Assembly: GCA_964017155.1 (NCBI GenBank)
Contig: OZ024856.1
Span: 9,897,882-9,961,881 of the forward strand
Direction of reading: 5' to 3'
DNA length: 64,000 nucleotides
Source of the DNA: Oasisia sp. SBJ-2009
Lineage: Eukaryota > Annelida > Polychaeta > Sabellida > Siboglinidae
The translations under genes and the position numbers were made by a program. Below the pieces are notes generated by a model, which was given only the letters and a program-made list of their open reading frames with translations, had not been told where the DNA came from and made no database searches. Positions 1-11,797 of this stretch are shown here, piece by piece; position 1 is the first letter of the stretch, and each line of letters begins with the position of its first letter.

Positions 1-169
1 GTGAAAAAAAAGAGAATTTTTTACATCTCAAGGGTTAAATAACACGTATATTCAATTGAAGGACTAAACAAATATATCAAATCATAATAATAACAACAAC
101 AAAATAACATCATCATGTCCAACAAGAGTATTAAACCAACATAACATATAACCCGAGGTTCTCCTATTA

Positions 170-187
170 TGACTTTCCGGAAAGTCA
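170..187. promoter_or_regulatory. 18-bp perfect palindrome in each array unit
   Basis: TGACTTTCCGGAAAGTCA equals its own reverse complement. It sits at the left edge of the GC-rich block and recurs at the same offset in every unit, for example near 1661, 3152 and 4643. The core TTCCGGAA resembles STAT- or ETS-type sites, but nothing here shows protein binding. It could equally be a relic end of the sequence that brought in the GC-rich block. Confidence 0.4.
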
Positions 188-190
188 GCT

Positions 191-720
191 AGCAACAACA
201 GGTGCCTAGTGCGGGGGGACCGACCCCAATGCCCTTCACCACCGTTAACAGTTCCCCAGAGCTCACCATTGGGCGATAGAGCGGTGGAATTCCTTAAACA
301 TCCTCCACCCAGCCTCGACTACCACAACGGCAAACAGTTTGACTGTTGCCTTGGGGATCGGCACCTCTTCACACATGCGGGCGGACCGCCGGGACATGAC
401 CCCACGCCAGTTGAAGATGAGGGCCCCGAATCGAATGGACCGACCCACGTACGCCCTCATGGGAAGGCCAGTTCGACTGGCACCAGTCGCGGACAGCCGG
501 AGTATCATACTTCGCACACTTGCTCAGATGGGCGTTATCGAGGTCAGCGTTATCTACAACGACCGACGCATCGACAACCCAGCAGTGGGATTGGAAGTAG
601 ATTACTCCATTTGGTATCTGTGGGGAACCACCTACCACAGATATAACCGGAGCGCGCAGGATTCTGGGCTTGCGCTCGAGGGTGCAGTGGCACCCTCTCC
701 TTCAATTTCTCAGTAATTAG
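191..720. other. GC-rich block of the array unit, open on both strands
   Basis: A block of about 530 bp, much richer in GC than its surroundings, repeated in each unit. In most units the plus strand has two overlapping open frames (145 and 125 codons) and the minus strand frames of 84 and 89 codons. In units 5 and 17, where GACC is present once instead of twice (near 9778 and 27667), these join into one 167-codon plus frame (9549-10052, 27438-27941) and one 123-codon minus frame (9603-9974, 27492-27863). I do not recognise either product. The block lies in the intron upstream of the EGF exon. A captured transposon or gene fragment is the likeliest origin; coding function is unproven. Confidence 0.5.
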
Positions 721-851
721 ACTCAGACATGGGTAACGCTCTGCTACCGCTCAAAAGAGCGGCACCCAGGTCGGGCTACGTGGAAGTAGTTCTGCCATCC
801 CGATCGCCAGATGAAAATACAAAAATATATTTCAAACAACTCCTCTTTCAG

Positions 852-965
852 ATATCGACGAGTGCGACAGTTCTCCATGTAAAAACGGAGGAACATGTCA
901 AGACGATGTTAACAGTTACGTTTGTAACTGTGTAACTGGATATACCGGTGATATATGTGAGACCG
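852..965 (+). CDS. Calcium-binding EGF-like exon, array copy 1
   Basis: This 114-bp exon has acceptor CTCTTTCAG before it and donor GTAAGT after it, and enters and leaves in phase 1, so copies can be added or lost without breaking frame. It encodes one complete 38-residue EGF module with six cysteines, starting with the calcium-binding signature DIDEC. It carries all the consensus sites used on Notch-type EGF repeats: CDSSPC (O-glucose, CxSxPC), CKNGGTC (O-fucose), [10 protein letters not shown] (Asp hydroxylation) and [10 protein letters not shown] (O-GlcNAc). Such modules act outside the cell in calcium-stiffened rods. The other 16 copies are the same in sequence and splice sites except as noted. 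Assignment to the downstream polycystin-like gene is inferred from strand and phase. Confidence 0.85.
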
Positions 966-2342
966 GTAAGTAGTAACCAACATTTCTCAGTTTATTTGTG
1001 GTGTAAACCGGTAATGAAAATTACGTATTCATCAACATGTTGACAACGTGAATGTACCTTGTTGATTTTGAGATTGGCCAACCCTGTTGTCTCGTAGAGC
1101 TGCTGATATTAGTTCATAGGGACTTAGACGCAATAGAAGTTACCTTCTTAGTATCAGTATTAATGTTAATGTTTACGTGTGCAAACTTGTGGTTATATGG
1201 AACACCATACCACGGGTCGGGATAACTGCATCAAAAAGGATGCGAGAGCGAAAATACATAATGTAAGGAAATGTGTAAATATAGGAATACACTCCAGGAA
1301 AGTAATAAGAAAATAGCGATTATGTGGGTAGGTCACATTAAAGAATGCAGGTGGGCAGACAAACGAAATGGGCACAACAGACGACGACTATGTGAAGCTG
1401 GATTTGAAGAAGTCTGAAAAAGGTGAAGATGAACGAAAGGCGATTGCAACAAGAACAATGCACGAGTACATGGTGGTCGTTTGGACACGACGTGAAAAAA
1501 AAGAGAATTTTTTACATCTCAAGGGTTAAATAACACGTATATTCAATTGAAGGACTAAACAAATATATCAAATCATAATAATAACAACAACAAAATAACA
1601 TCATCATGTCCAACAAGAGTATTAAACCAACATAACATATAACCCGAGGTTCTCCTATTATGACTTTCCGGAAAGTCAGCTAGCAACAACAGGTGCCTAG
1701 TGCGGGGGGACCGACCCCAATGCCCTTCACCACCGTTAACAGTTCCCCAGAGCTCACCATTGGGCGATAGAGCGGTGGAATTCCTTAAACATCCTCCACC
1801 CAGCCTCGACTACCACAACGGCAAACAGTTTGACTGTTGCCTTGGGGATCGGCATCTCTTCACACATGCGGGCGGACCGCCGGGACATGACCCCACGCCA
1901 GTTGAAGATGAGGGCCCCGAATCGAATGGACCGACCCACGTACGCCCTCATGGGAAGGCCAGTTCGACTGGCACCAGTCGCGGACAGCCGGAGTATCATA
2001 CTTCGCACACTTGCTCAGATGGGCGTTATCGAGGTCAGCGTTATCTACAACGACCGACGCATCGACAACCCAGCAGTGGGATTGGAAGTAGATTACTCCA
2101 TTTGGTATCTGTGGGGAACCACCTACCACAGATATAACCGGAGCGCGCAGGATTCTGGGCTTGCGCTCGAGGGTGCAGTGGCACCCTCTCCTTCAATTTC
2201 TCAGTAATTAGACTCAGACATGGGTAACGCTCTGCTACCGCTCAAAAGAGCGGCACCCAGGTCGGGCTACGTGGAAGTAGTTCTGCCATCCCGATCGCCA
2301 GATGAAAATACAAAAATATATTTCAAACAACTCCTCTTTCAG

Positions 2343-2456
2343 ATATCGACGAGTGCGACAGTTCTCCATGTAAAAACGGAGGAACATGTCAAGACGATGT
2401 TAACAGTTACGTTTGTAACTGTGTAACTGGATATACCGGTGATATATGTGAGACCG
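2343..2456 (+). CDS. Calcium-binding EGF-like exon, array copy 2
   Basis: Same 38-codon phase 1-1 cbEGF exon as copy 1, with intact AG acceptor, GTAAGT donor, six cysteines and CKNGGTC. Confidence 0.85.
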
Positions 2457-3833
2457 GTAAGTAGTAACCAACATTTCTCAGTTTATTTGTGGTGTAAACC
2501 GGTAATGAAAATTACGTATTCATCAACATGTTGACAACGTGAATGTACCTTGTTGATTTTGAGATTGGCCAACCCTGTTGTCTCGTAGAGCTGCTGATAT
2601 TAGTTCATAGGGACTTAGACGCAATAGAAGTTACCTTCTTAGTATCAGTATTAATGTTAATGTTTACGTGTGCAAACTTGTGGTTATATGGAACACCATA
2701 CCACGGGTCGGGATAACTGCATCAAAAAGGATGCGAGAGCGAAAATACATAATGTAAGGAAATGTGTAAATATAGGAATACACTCCAGGAAAGTAATAAG
2801 AAAATAGCGATTATGTGGGTAGGTCACATTAAAGAATGCAGGTGGGCAGACAAACGAAATGGGCACAACAGACGACGTCTATGTGAAGCTGGATTTGAAG
2901 AAGTCTGAAAAAGGTGAAGATGAACGAAAGGCGATTGCAACAAGAACAATGCACGAGTACATGGTGGTCGTTTGGACACGACGTGAAAAAAAAGAGAATT
3001 TTTTACATCTCAAGGGTTAAATAACACGTATATTCAATTGAAGGACTAAACAAATATATCAAATCATAATAATAACAACAACAAAATAACATCATCATGT
3101 CCAACAAGAGTATTAAACCAACATAACATATAACCCGAGGTTCTCCTATTATGACTTTCCGGAAAGTCAGCTAGCAACAACAGGTGCCTAGTGCTGGGGG
3201 ACCGACCCCGATGCCCTTCACCACCGTTAACAGTTCCCCAGAGCTCACCATTGGGCGATAGAGCGGTGGAATTCCTTAAACATCCTCCACCCAGCCTCGA
3301 CTACCACAACGGCAAACAGTTTGACTGTTGCCTTGGGGATCGGCATCTCTTCACACATGCGGGCGGACCGCCGGGACATGACCCCACGCCAGTTGAAGAT
3401 GAGGGCCCCGAATCGAATGGACCGACCCACGTACGCCCTCATGGGAAGGCCAGTTCGACTGGCACCAGTCGCGGACAGCCGGAGTATCATACTTCGCACA
3501 CTTGCTCAGATGGGCGTTATCGAGGTCAGCGTTATCTACAACGACCGACGCATCGACAACCCAGCAGTGGGATTGGAAGTAGATTACTCCATTTGGTATC
3601 TGTGGGGAACCACCTACCACAGATATAACCGGAGCGCGCAGGATTCTGGGCTTGCGCTCGAGGGTGCAGTGGCACCCTCTCCTTCAATTTCTCAGTAATT
3701 AGACTCAGACATGGGTAACGCTCTGCTACCGCTCAAAAGAGCGGCACCCAGGTCGGGCTACGTGGAAGTAGTTCTGCCATCCCGATCGCCAGATGAAAAT
3801 ACAAAAATATATTTCAAACAACTCCTCTTTCAG

Positions 3834-3947
3834 ATATCGACGAGTGCGACAGTTCTCCATGTAAAAACGGAGGAACATGTCAAGACGATGTTAACAGTTA
3901 CGTTTGTAACTGTGTAACTGGATATACCGGTGATATATGTGAGACCG
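3834..3947 (+). CDS. Calcium-binding EGF-like exon, array copy 3
   Basis: Same phase 1-1 cbEGF exon as copy 1, both splice sites intact. Confidence 0.85.
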
Positions 3948-5324
3948 GTAAGTAGTAACCAACATTTCTCAGTTTATTTGTGGTGTAAACCGGTAATGAA
4001 AATTACGTATTCATCAACATGTTGACAACGTGAATGTACCTTGTTGATTTTGAGATTGGCCAACCCTGTTGTCTCGTAGAGCTGCTGATATTAGTTCATA
4101 GGGACTTAGACGCAATAGAAGTTACCTTCTTAGTATCAGTATTAATGTTAATGTTTACGTGTGCAAACTTGTGGTTATATGGAACACCATACCACGGGTC
4201 GGGATAACTGCATCAAAAAGGATGCGAGAGCGAAAATACATAATGTAAGGAAATGTGTAAATATAGGAATACACTCCAGGAAAGTAATAAGAAAATAGCG
4301 ATTATGTGGGTAGGTCACATTAAAGAATGCAGGTGGGCAGACAAACGAAATGGGCACAACAGACGACGACTATGTGAAGCTGGATTTGAAGAAGTCTGAA
4401 AAAGGTGAAGATGAACGAAAGGCGATTGCAACAAGAACAATGCACGAGTACATGGTGGTCGTTTGGACACGACGTGAAAAAAAAGAGAATTTTTTACATC
4501 TCAAGGGTTAAATAACACGTATATTCAATTGAAGGACTAAACAAATATATCAAATCATAATAATAACAACAACAAAATGACATCATCATGTCCAACAAGA
4601 GTATTAAACCAACATAACATATAACCCGAGGTTCTCCTATTATGACTTTCCGGAAAGTCAGCTAGCAACAACAGGTGCCTAGTGCGGGGGGACCGACCCC
4701 AATGCCTTTCACCACCGTTAACAGTTCCCCAGAGCTCACCATTGGGCGATAGAGCGGTGGAATTCCTTAAACATCCTCCACCCAGCCTCGACTACCACAA
4801 CGGCAAACAGTTTGACTGTTGCCTTGGGGATCCGCATCTCTTCACACATGCGGGCGGACCGCCGGGACATGACCCCACGCCAGTTGAAGATGAGGGCCCC
4901 GAATCGAATGGACCGACCCACGTACGCCCTCATGGGAAGGCCAGTTCGACTGGCACCAGTCGCGGACAGCCGGAGTATCATACTTCGCACACTTGCTCAG
5001 ATGGGCGTTATCGAGGTCAGCGTTATCTACAACGACCGACGCATCGACAACCCAGCAGTGGGATTGGAAGTAGATTACTCCATTTGGTATCTGTGGGGAA
5101 CCACCTACCACAGATATAACCGGAGCGCGCAGGATTCTGGGCTTGCGCTCGAGGGTGCAGTGGCACCCTCTCCTTCAATTTCTCAGTAATTAGACTCAGA
5201 CATGGGTAACGCTCTGCTACCGCTCAAAAGAGCGGCACCCAGGTCGGGCTACGTGGAAGTAGTTCTGCCATCCCGATCGCCAGATGAAAATACAAAAATA
5301 TATTTCAAACAACTCCTCTTTCAG

Positions 5325-5438
5325 ATATCGACGAGTGCGACAGTTCTCCATGTAAAAACGGAGGAACATGTCAAGACGATGTTAACAGTTACGTTTGTAA
5401 CTGTGTAACTGGATATACCGGTGATATATGTGAGACCG
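5325..5438 (+). CDS. Calcium-binding EGF-like exon, array copy 4
   Basis: Same cbEGF exon as copy 1. Its downstream intron contains the 3.4-kb non-LTR insertion starting at 5613, in antisense orientation, so the intron is about 4.75 kb instead of 1.38 kb. The exon and its splice sites are unaffected. Confidence 0.85.
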
Positions 5439-5612
5439 GTAAGTAGTAACCAACATTTCTCAGTTTATTTGTGGTGTAAACCGGTAATGAAAATTACGTA
5501 TTCATCAACATGTTGACAACGTGAATGTACCTTGTTGATTTTGAGATTGGCCAACCCTGTTGTCTCGTAGAGCTGCTGATATTAGTTCATAGGGACTTAG
5601 ACGCAATAGAAG

Positions 5613-8600
5613 AAGAAGAAGAAGAATTTGTTTTTATTTGACCATTTTGTCAACACAATACATACATACACGTTATCCATGTCATACATATATAATCTGA
5701 ATAATACAAACATGAAAATTCTAGCAAACATGGTAATAATGCGTATAAATAATAATAAAAGTAGGGTCAGGAGACTCCTCTAAGACCTGGCTGGTCGCTA
5801 TCGAGGAGCCACCTTTCAGAAAATTTAACTTACAGAATAATTTCTTCATTTAGAACAAATTCTTCAGAAACAGACCAAGATAAAAAGAAAAATCAAGAAA
5901 AGAGAAAAATCACCAAACACGCATAATATGAAGATGCTTTTGCGCAGCTGACAAGATTTTTGTATCTCAAGTAAAAGGCTCTGTTTTTAAGTTTTAATAC
6001 TGAATGAAGTGTTTTAGGTGGTTTCAGATACTTAATTATGCATACATACATAGCAGTTTTGTCTAGTGCATATTACTTCATAACTTTGTAAAAAATACAG
6101 TTTAACATAATTTACAAATCCCTGTGTACTATGTGACATAAGTTTTTCTTTCACTATTTCAGGAAGGTTATTTAATAACAGTGGCAAATTATGTCTGAGA
6201 CATTTCTTTGCAAATTCATGTTTAATTTTATAAGTGTATATTTTATTTTTGTATCTTGTGTCATGACCATGTACCTCACATTTAAACACAAACCTCCAAT
6301 TTTGTAAATAGCGAGGTAGGTCATTGTGTAGATATTTATAGTAGAATTTTAATTGTTGTAATTTAAGAATGTCATCTACTTTTAATAAGCTAAGTTGTTT
6401 GTACAGTGGTTCAGTGTGGGAAATGTAGTTACTCAAAGTAATAATTCTCAGGGCTTTTTTTTGTAATTTTATTATTCTATTTGATTCAAAGCCCCATGCC
6501 ATGATGCAGTAATTAATGTGTGGCACTATTAATGAATTATATAATATTTTTTTAATATCTAGAGGTAAGATATGTTTCAGTTTGTTTAAGATTCCAATTT
6601 TCTTAGAACATGCATTTGATATTTTTTCAGCGTGCTTTTTCCAGTTTAAATTTGTATCTATAATTAAACCCAAGAAATTAAATTCCTTAACTTGATCAAT
6701 GTTTACATTGTCTATCTTCAGGTTTAATATCTGTATATTTTTCTTTTTCTTTTGAAATATCATAAATTTTGATTTTACTACATTTAGTGATAATTTATTG
6801 ATTTTGAGCCAATCATTTATCTTAACAAGTTCTTCGTTTATTAAAGATTCAAAATTTTGGTCATGTGTTTTATCACTGAACACATTTAGTGTACTTGACA
6901 AAGTTGTGTCGTCTGCATAAATGAGAAAGTTAAACATTTTACTTGCTTGTGCAAAATCATTTATGTATATGATGAATAATAGTGGTCCTAAAATTGAACC
7001 TTGAGGTACACCTGTTGTTATTTGTAACATATTTGATTTGATATTGTCAATTTCCGTGTATTGTTTACGATTTTCTAGGTAGCTGCTGAATAAGTTGAGA
7101 TTAGTTCCATGTACACCGTAATATTTTAATTTATCAATTAATATTATATGATCAATGGTATCAAAAGCCTTGGAGAGATCTAAATATATATTAATTGGTA
7201 TTTCATCTTTATCCAGTTGTGTTATTATTCTATCTATTAATTCTAATGCCGCATATTCTGTTGAATGTTTCGGTCTGAAACCGTATTGATGATCAAACAA
7301 AAGCCTAGAGTCTCTTAAATAAGATGATAATTGTTCAAATATATTTTTTTCAAATATTTTTGAAATAGCTGGTAGAAGTGATATAGGCCTATAATTACTG
7401 AAAACTGTTTTTTCACCTTTTTTATAAACAGGAATTACCTTTGCAATTTTTAGTTTATCGGGGAATATTCCTGTTGTTAATACTTGATTTATTAATAATG
7501 TTAAAGATTTGGTTAGTGCTGGTTCAAGAATTTTTAGTAATTTAGTGGAGAGACCATCATATCCACAGCTACTTTTGTTAGGTAAATTTATTATTGTCCG
7601 CTTTATAATATCTTCTTCAACGTAGCTAAATGTAAAGTTTCTGTCTACTATTTTATTTAGATAATATGTATGTTCACGAGTGCCTTTATATTTTATATTA
7701 CTTGCCAGATTACTACCAATATTAGTGAAAAAATCATTAAATTTGTTTACAATTTCTGATTTATCTCTCACAATAGAATCAGAGTCTTTAAAATATTTGG
7801 GAAAGGATTTGTTAGTTTTATTTTTAGAAATGATTTCATTTATAGTTTTCCATGTGTTTTTTATATCAAATTTAAAATTATTAAAACATTTATCATAGTA
7901 GAGTTGTTTTGCTTTACGAAAACTTGTTTTTAAAATGCTATTGTACGTTTTTAAATTGACCAATAATATGGCATATTTGGAAGATTCAGGATTAGTGAGT
8001 TTTATTTGTTTGTAAAGTTTATCTCTGTATCTTATTGAGGTTAGCAGTCCTTGAGTTATCCACGTAGACTTCTTATGCTTGTATTTGTTAAATTTAACTA
8101 ATTTGCTAGTCATATATTTATCCTTAGCTTGGTTTATTTCATCTATGATAATATTATAATTATAGTTTGGATCAGTATTTGGGTTGGTGTCTAATTTTGT
8201 GTATATATCAGAGGAGTGAAGTTCATTTTTTACCTTTAACATAGCCTCTTTATTTTGTACATTAACTTGTATAAATTTTGTAGTATGATCCTCTTTAAGA
8301 GTGGTATTCACAAACATAAAGTATGGCTGATGATCAGAAAATTTCTTAATTAGTATTCCTGCTGTACTTTGTAAAATACGTTTTGTTAAATTACAGAAGA
8401 AGTTGTCAATAAGAGTACCAGCCCTTGTTGTGAACCTTGTAGGAAGTGTAATTTGGGGGAAGAGACTAAATGAAGTCAACATATCAAAGAAAGTGCTACA
8501 GTGTTCTTGCTCATTTATTTGTAACATATTTATGTTGTAATCCCCTGCAAGGATAACACTGTTGTTTTGGTGACATCGCAAAGTTGATAAGACAGTTGAA

Positions 8601-8982
8601 AATTCATTTATGAATTTGTTATAATTTTCCGTTGAGGGCCTTGGAGGACGGTAAATGTTTCCTATAATGACTGGTTGCGATAATCCTCCTCCAGTTATTT
8701 GTATTATTTGACCCTCCCAATGCTCATACGTATTCAAATTCATCTTAACTTCATAATCAAAACGTTTATCTATATATATTAACAATCCACCTTTACTACT
8801 GCAGCTTTTCCCTTGTGAAATGCAGTCATATCCAGTTAACTGGATTAATGACAAGTCATCATTTTCAGATAACCAACTCTCCTGAAGGCATATTATGCTG
8901 AATTTAAAGTTTGACGAGGATACGTCATTTACATATGCCTCAAGTTCACTAAACTTTGCATTTATGGACTGTATATTTGAAC
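5613..8982 (-). mobile_element. 5'-truncated non-LTR (LINE) retrotransposon inserted in array unit 4
   Basis: A 3370-bp insertion bounded by 6-bp duplications TAGAAG (5607-5612 and 8983-8988); removing insertion plus one duplication restores the 1491-bp period exactly. On the minus strand it ends in a short TTC-repeat tail next to the left duplication. The body is almost entirely one open frame. Only the extreme N-terminus of the endonuclease and anything upstream (ORF1, 5'UTR) are missing. The unbroken frame and clean duplications indicate a young insertion, later than the amplification of this part of the array. Confidence 0.93.
6032..8980 (-). CDS. Non-LTR retrotransposon ORF2: AP-endonuclease and reverse transcriptase (N-terminally truncated)
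   Basis: Open from the 5' truncation point (about 8980) to a stop at 6032; the first internal Met is at 8854 but the frame clearly extends upstream (endonuclease motif CLQESWL). Order: AP-type endonuclease (LQESWL, GGLLIYI, GNIYRPP, LAGDYNIN, SDHQPYF), a linker, then reverse transcriptase with KVIPVYKKG, NYRPISLLP, YGFRPKHSTE, LDLSKAFDTIDH, GVPQGSILGPLLF and the catalytic box YADDT, then a thumb region ending in HINYCIMAWG. No RNase H or zinc knuckle seen. It nicks DNA and copies its own RNA at the target. The family lies in the Jockey/CR1/L2-like group; I cannot fix the clade. No internal stop or frameshift. Confidence 0.93.
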   Translation of the reverse strand, partial: SNIQSINAKFSELEAYVNDVSSSNFKFSIICLQESWLSENDDLSLIQLTGYDCISQGKSCSSKGGLLIYIDKRFDYEVKMNLNTYEHWEGQIIQITGGGLSQPVIIGNIYRPPRPSTENYNKFINEFSTVLSTLRCHQNNSVILAGDYNINMLQINEQEHCSTFFDMLTSFSLFPQITLPTRFTTRAGTLIDNFFCNLTKRILQSTAGILIKKFSDHQPYFMFVNTTLKEDHTTKFIQVNVQNKEAMLKVKNELHSSDIYTKLDTNPNTDPNYNYNIIIDEINQAKDKYMTSKLVKFNKYKHKKSTWITQGLLTSIRYRDKLYKQIKLTNPESSKYAILLVNLKTYNSILKTSFRKAKQLYYDKCFNNFKFDIKNTWKTINEIISKNKTNKSFPKYFKDSDSIVRDKSEIVNKFNDFFTNIGSNLASNIKYKGTREHTYYLNKIVDRNFTFSYVEEDIIKRTIINLPNKSSCGYDGLSTKLLKILEPALTKSLTLLINQVLTTGIFPDKLKIAKVIPVYKKGEKTVFSNYRPISLLPAISKIFEKNIFEQLSSYLRDSRLLFDHQYGFRPKHSTEYAALELIDRIITQLDKDEIPINIYLDLSKAFDTIDHIILIDKLKYYGVHGTNLNLFSSYLENRKQYTEIDNIKSNMLQITTGVPQGSILGPLLFIIYINDFAQASKMFNFLIYADDTTLSSTLNVFSDKTHDQNFESLINEELVKINDWLKINKLSLNVVKSKFMIFQKKKKNIQILNLKIDNVNIDQVKEFNFLGLIIDTNLNWKKHAEKISNACSKKIGILNKLKHILPLDIKKILYNSLIVPHINYCIMAWGFESNRIIKLQKKALRIITLSNYISHTEPLYKQLSLLKVDDILKLQQLKFYYKYLHNDLPRYLQNWRFVFKCEVHGHDTRYKNKIYTYKIKHEFAKKCLRHNLPLLLNNLPEIVKEKLMSHSTQGFVNYVKLYFLQSYEVICTRQNCYVCMHN

Positions 8983-10150
8983 TAGAAGTTACCTTCTTAG
9001 TATCAGTATTAATGTTAATGTTTACGTGTGCAAACTTGTGGTTATATGGAACACCATACCACGGGTCGGGATAACTGCATCAAAAAGGATGCGAGAGCGA
9101 AAATACATAATGTAAGGAAATGTGTAAATATAGGAATACACTCCAGGAAAGTAATAAGAAAATAGCGATTATGTGGGTAGGTCACATTAAAGAATGCAGG
9201 TGGGCAGACAAACGAAATGGGCACAACAGACGACGACTATGTGAAGCTGGATTTGAAGAAGTCTGAAAAAGGTGAAGATGAACGAAAGGCGATTGCAACA
9301 AGAACAATGCACGAGTACATGGTGGTCGTTTGGACACGACGTGAAAAAAGAGAGAATTGTTTACATCTCAAGGGTTAAATAACACGTATATTCAATTGAA
9401 GGACTAAACAAATATATCAAATCATAATAATAACAACAACAAAATAACATCATCATGTCCAACAAGAGTATTAAACCAACATAACATATAACCCGAGGTT
9501 CTCCTATTATGACTTTCCGGAAAGTCAGCTAGCAACAACAGGTGCCTAGTGCGGGGGGACCGACCCCAATGCCCTTCACCACCGTTAACAGTTCCCCAGA
9601 GCTCACAATTGGGCGATAGAGCGGTGGAATTCCTTAAACATCCTCCACCCAGCCTCGACTACCACAACGGCAAACAGTTTGACTGTTGCCTTGGGGATCC
9701 GCATCTCTTCACACATGCGGGCGGACCGCCGGGACATGACCCCACGCCAGTTGAAGATGAGGGCCCCGAATCGAATGGACCCACGTACGCCCTCATGCGA
9801 AGGCCAGTTCGACTGGCACCAGTCGCGGACAGCCGGAGTGTCATACTTCGCACACTTGCTCAGATGGACGTTATCGAGGTCAGCGTTATCTGCAACGACC
9901 GACGCATCGACAACCCAGCAGTGGGATTGGAAGTAGATTACTCCATTTGGTATCTGTGGGGAACCACCTACCACAGATATAACCGGAGCGCGCAGGATTC
10001 TGGGCTTGCGCTCGAGGGTGCAGTGGCACCCTCTCCTTCAATTTCTCAGTAATTAGACTCAGACATGGGTAACGCTCTGCTACCGCTCAAAAGAGCGGCA
10101 CCCAGGTCGGGCTACGTGGAAGTAGTTCTGCCATCCCGATCGCCAGATGA

Positions 10151-10306
<156 letters not shown>

Positions 10307-11641
10307 TAGTAACCAACATTTCTCAGTTTATTTGTGGTGTAAACCGGTAATGAAAATTACGTATTCATCAACATGTTGACAACGTGAATGTACCTTGTTG
10401 ATTTTGAGATTGGCCAACCCTGTTGTCTCGTAGAGCTGCTGATATTAGTTCATAGGGACTTAGACGCAATAGAAGTTACCTTCTTAGTATCAGTATTAAT
10501 GTTAATGTTTACGTGTGCAAACTTGTGGTTATATGGAACACCATACCACGGGTCGGGATAACTGCATCAAAAAGGATGCGAGAGCGAAAATACATAATGT
10601 AAGGAAATGTGTAAATATAGGAATACACTCCAGGAAAGTAATAAGAAAATAGCGATTATGTGGGTAGGTCACATTAAAGAATGCAGGTGGGCAGACAAAC
10701 GAAATGGGCACAACAGACGACGACTATGTGAAGCTGGATTTGAAGAAGTCTGAAAAAGGTGAAGATGAACGAAAGGCGATTGCAACAAGAACAATGCACG
10801 AGTACATGGTGGTCGTTTGGACACGACGTGAAAAAAAAGAGAATTTTTTACATCTCAAGGGTTCAATAACACGTATATTCAATTGAAGGACTAAACAAAT
10901 ATATCAAATCATAATAATAACAACAACAAAATAACATCAACATGTCCAACAAGAGTATTAAACCAACATAACATATAACCCGAGGTTCTCCTATTATGAC
11001 TTTCCGGAAAGTCAGCTAGCAACAACAGGTGCCTAGTGCGGGGGGACCGACCCCAATGCCCTTCACCACCGTTAACAGTTCCCCAGAGCTCACCATTGGG
11101 CGATAGAGCGGTGGAATTCCTTAAACATCCTCCACCCAGCCTCGACTACCACAACGGCAAACAGTTTGACTGTTGCCTTGGGGATCCGCATCTCTTCACA
11201 CATGCGGGCGGACCGCCGGGACATGACCCCACGCCAGTTGAAGATGAGGGCCCCGAATCGAATGGACCGACCCACGTACGCCCTCATGGGAAGGCCAGTT
11301 CGACTGGCACCAGTCGCGGACAGCCGGAGTATCATACTTCGCACACTTGCTCAGATGGGCGTTATCGAGGTCAGCGTTATCTACAACGACCGACGCATCG
11401 ACAACCCAGCAGTGGGATTGGAAGTAGATTACTCCATTTGGTATCTGTGGGGAACCACCTACCACAGATATAACCGGAGCGCGCAGGATTCTGGGCTTGC
11501 GCTCGAGGGTGCAGTGGCACCCTCTCCTTCAATTTCTCAGTAATTAGACTCAGACATGGGTAACGCTCTGCTACCGCTCAAAAGAGCGGCACCCAGGTCG
11601 GGCTACGTGGAAGTAGTTCTGCCATCCCGATCGCCAGATGA

Positions 11642-11797
<156 letters not shown>

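Larger units (their letters stand above)
1..5612 (+). repeat. EGF-exon macrosatellite, left block (units 1-4)
   Basis: Head-to-tail copies of a 1491-bp unit. Taking the unit to begin at GTGAAAAAA, units are 1-1491, 1492-2982, 2983-4473 and 4474 onward; unit 4 is interrupted after 5612 by a retrotransposon and resumes at 8983. Copies differ at only a few positions over their whole length, introns included. Unit order: an AT-rich segment; an 18-bp palindrome (offset 170); a GC-rich block open on both strands (about offset 190-720); a polypyrimidine tract and a 114-bp cbEGF exon (offset 852-965); then about 500 bp of AT-rich intron. The array enters from the left edge, so its true length is unknown. 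Uniformity across exon and intron points to recent amplification or gene conversion rather than selection on the exon alone. Confidence 0.97.

Noticed and set aside
729..935. 68-codon frame repeated in each array unit
   Set aside because: It is another frame over the intron end and the EGF exon; the EGF frame has splice sites, six cysteines and family motifs.
1193..1375. 60-codon minus frame and the matching plus frame near the unit junctions
   Set aside because: Short, lost in some units by single changes, no recognisable domain.
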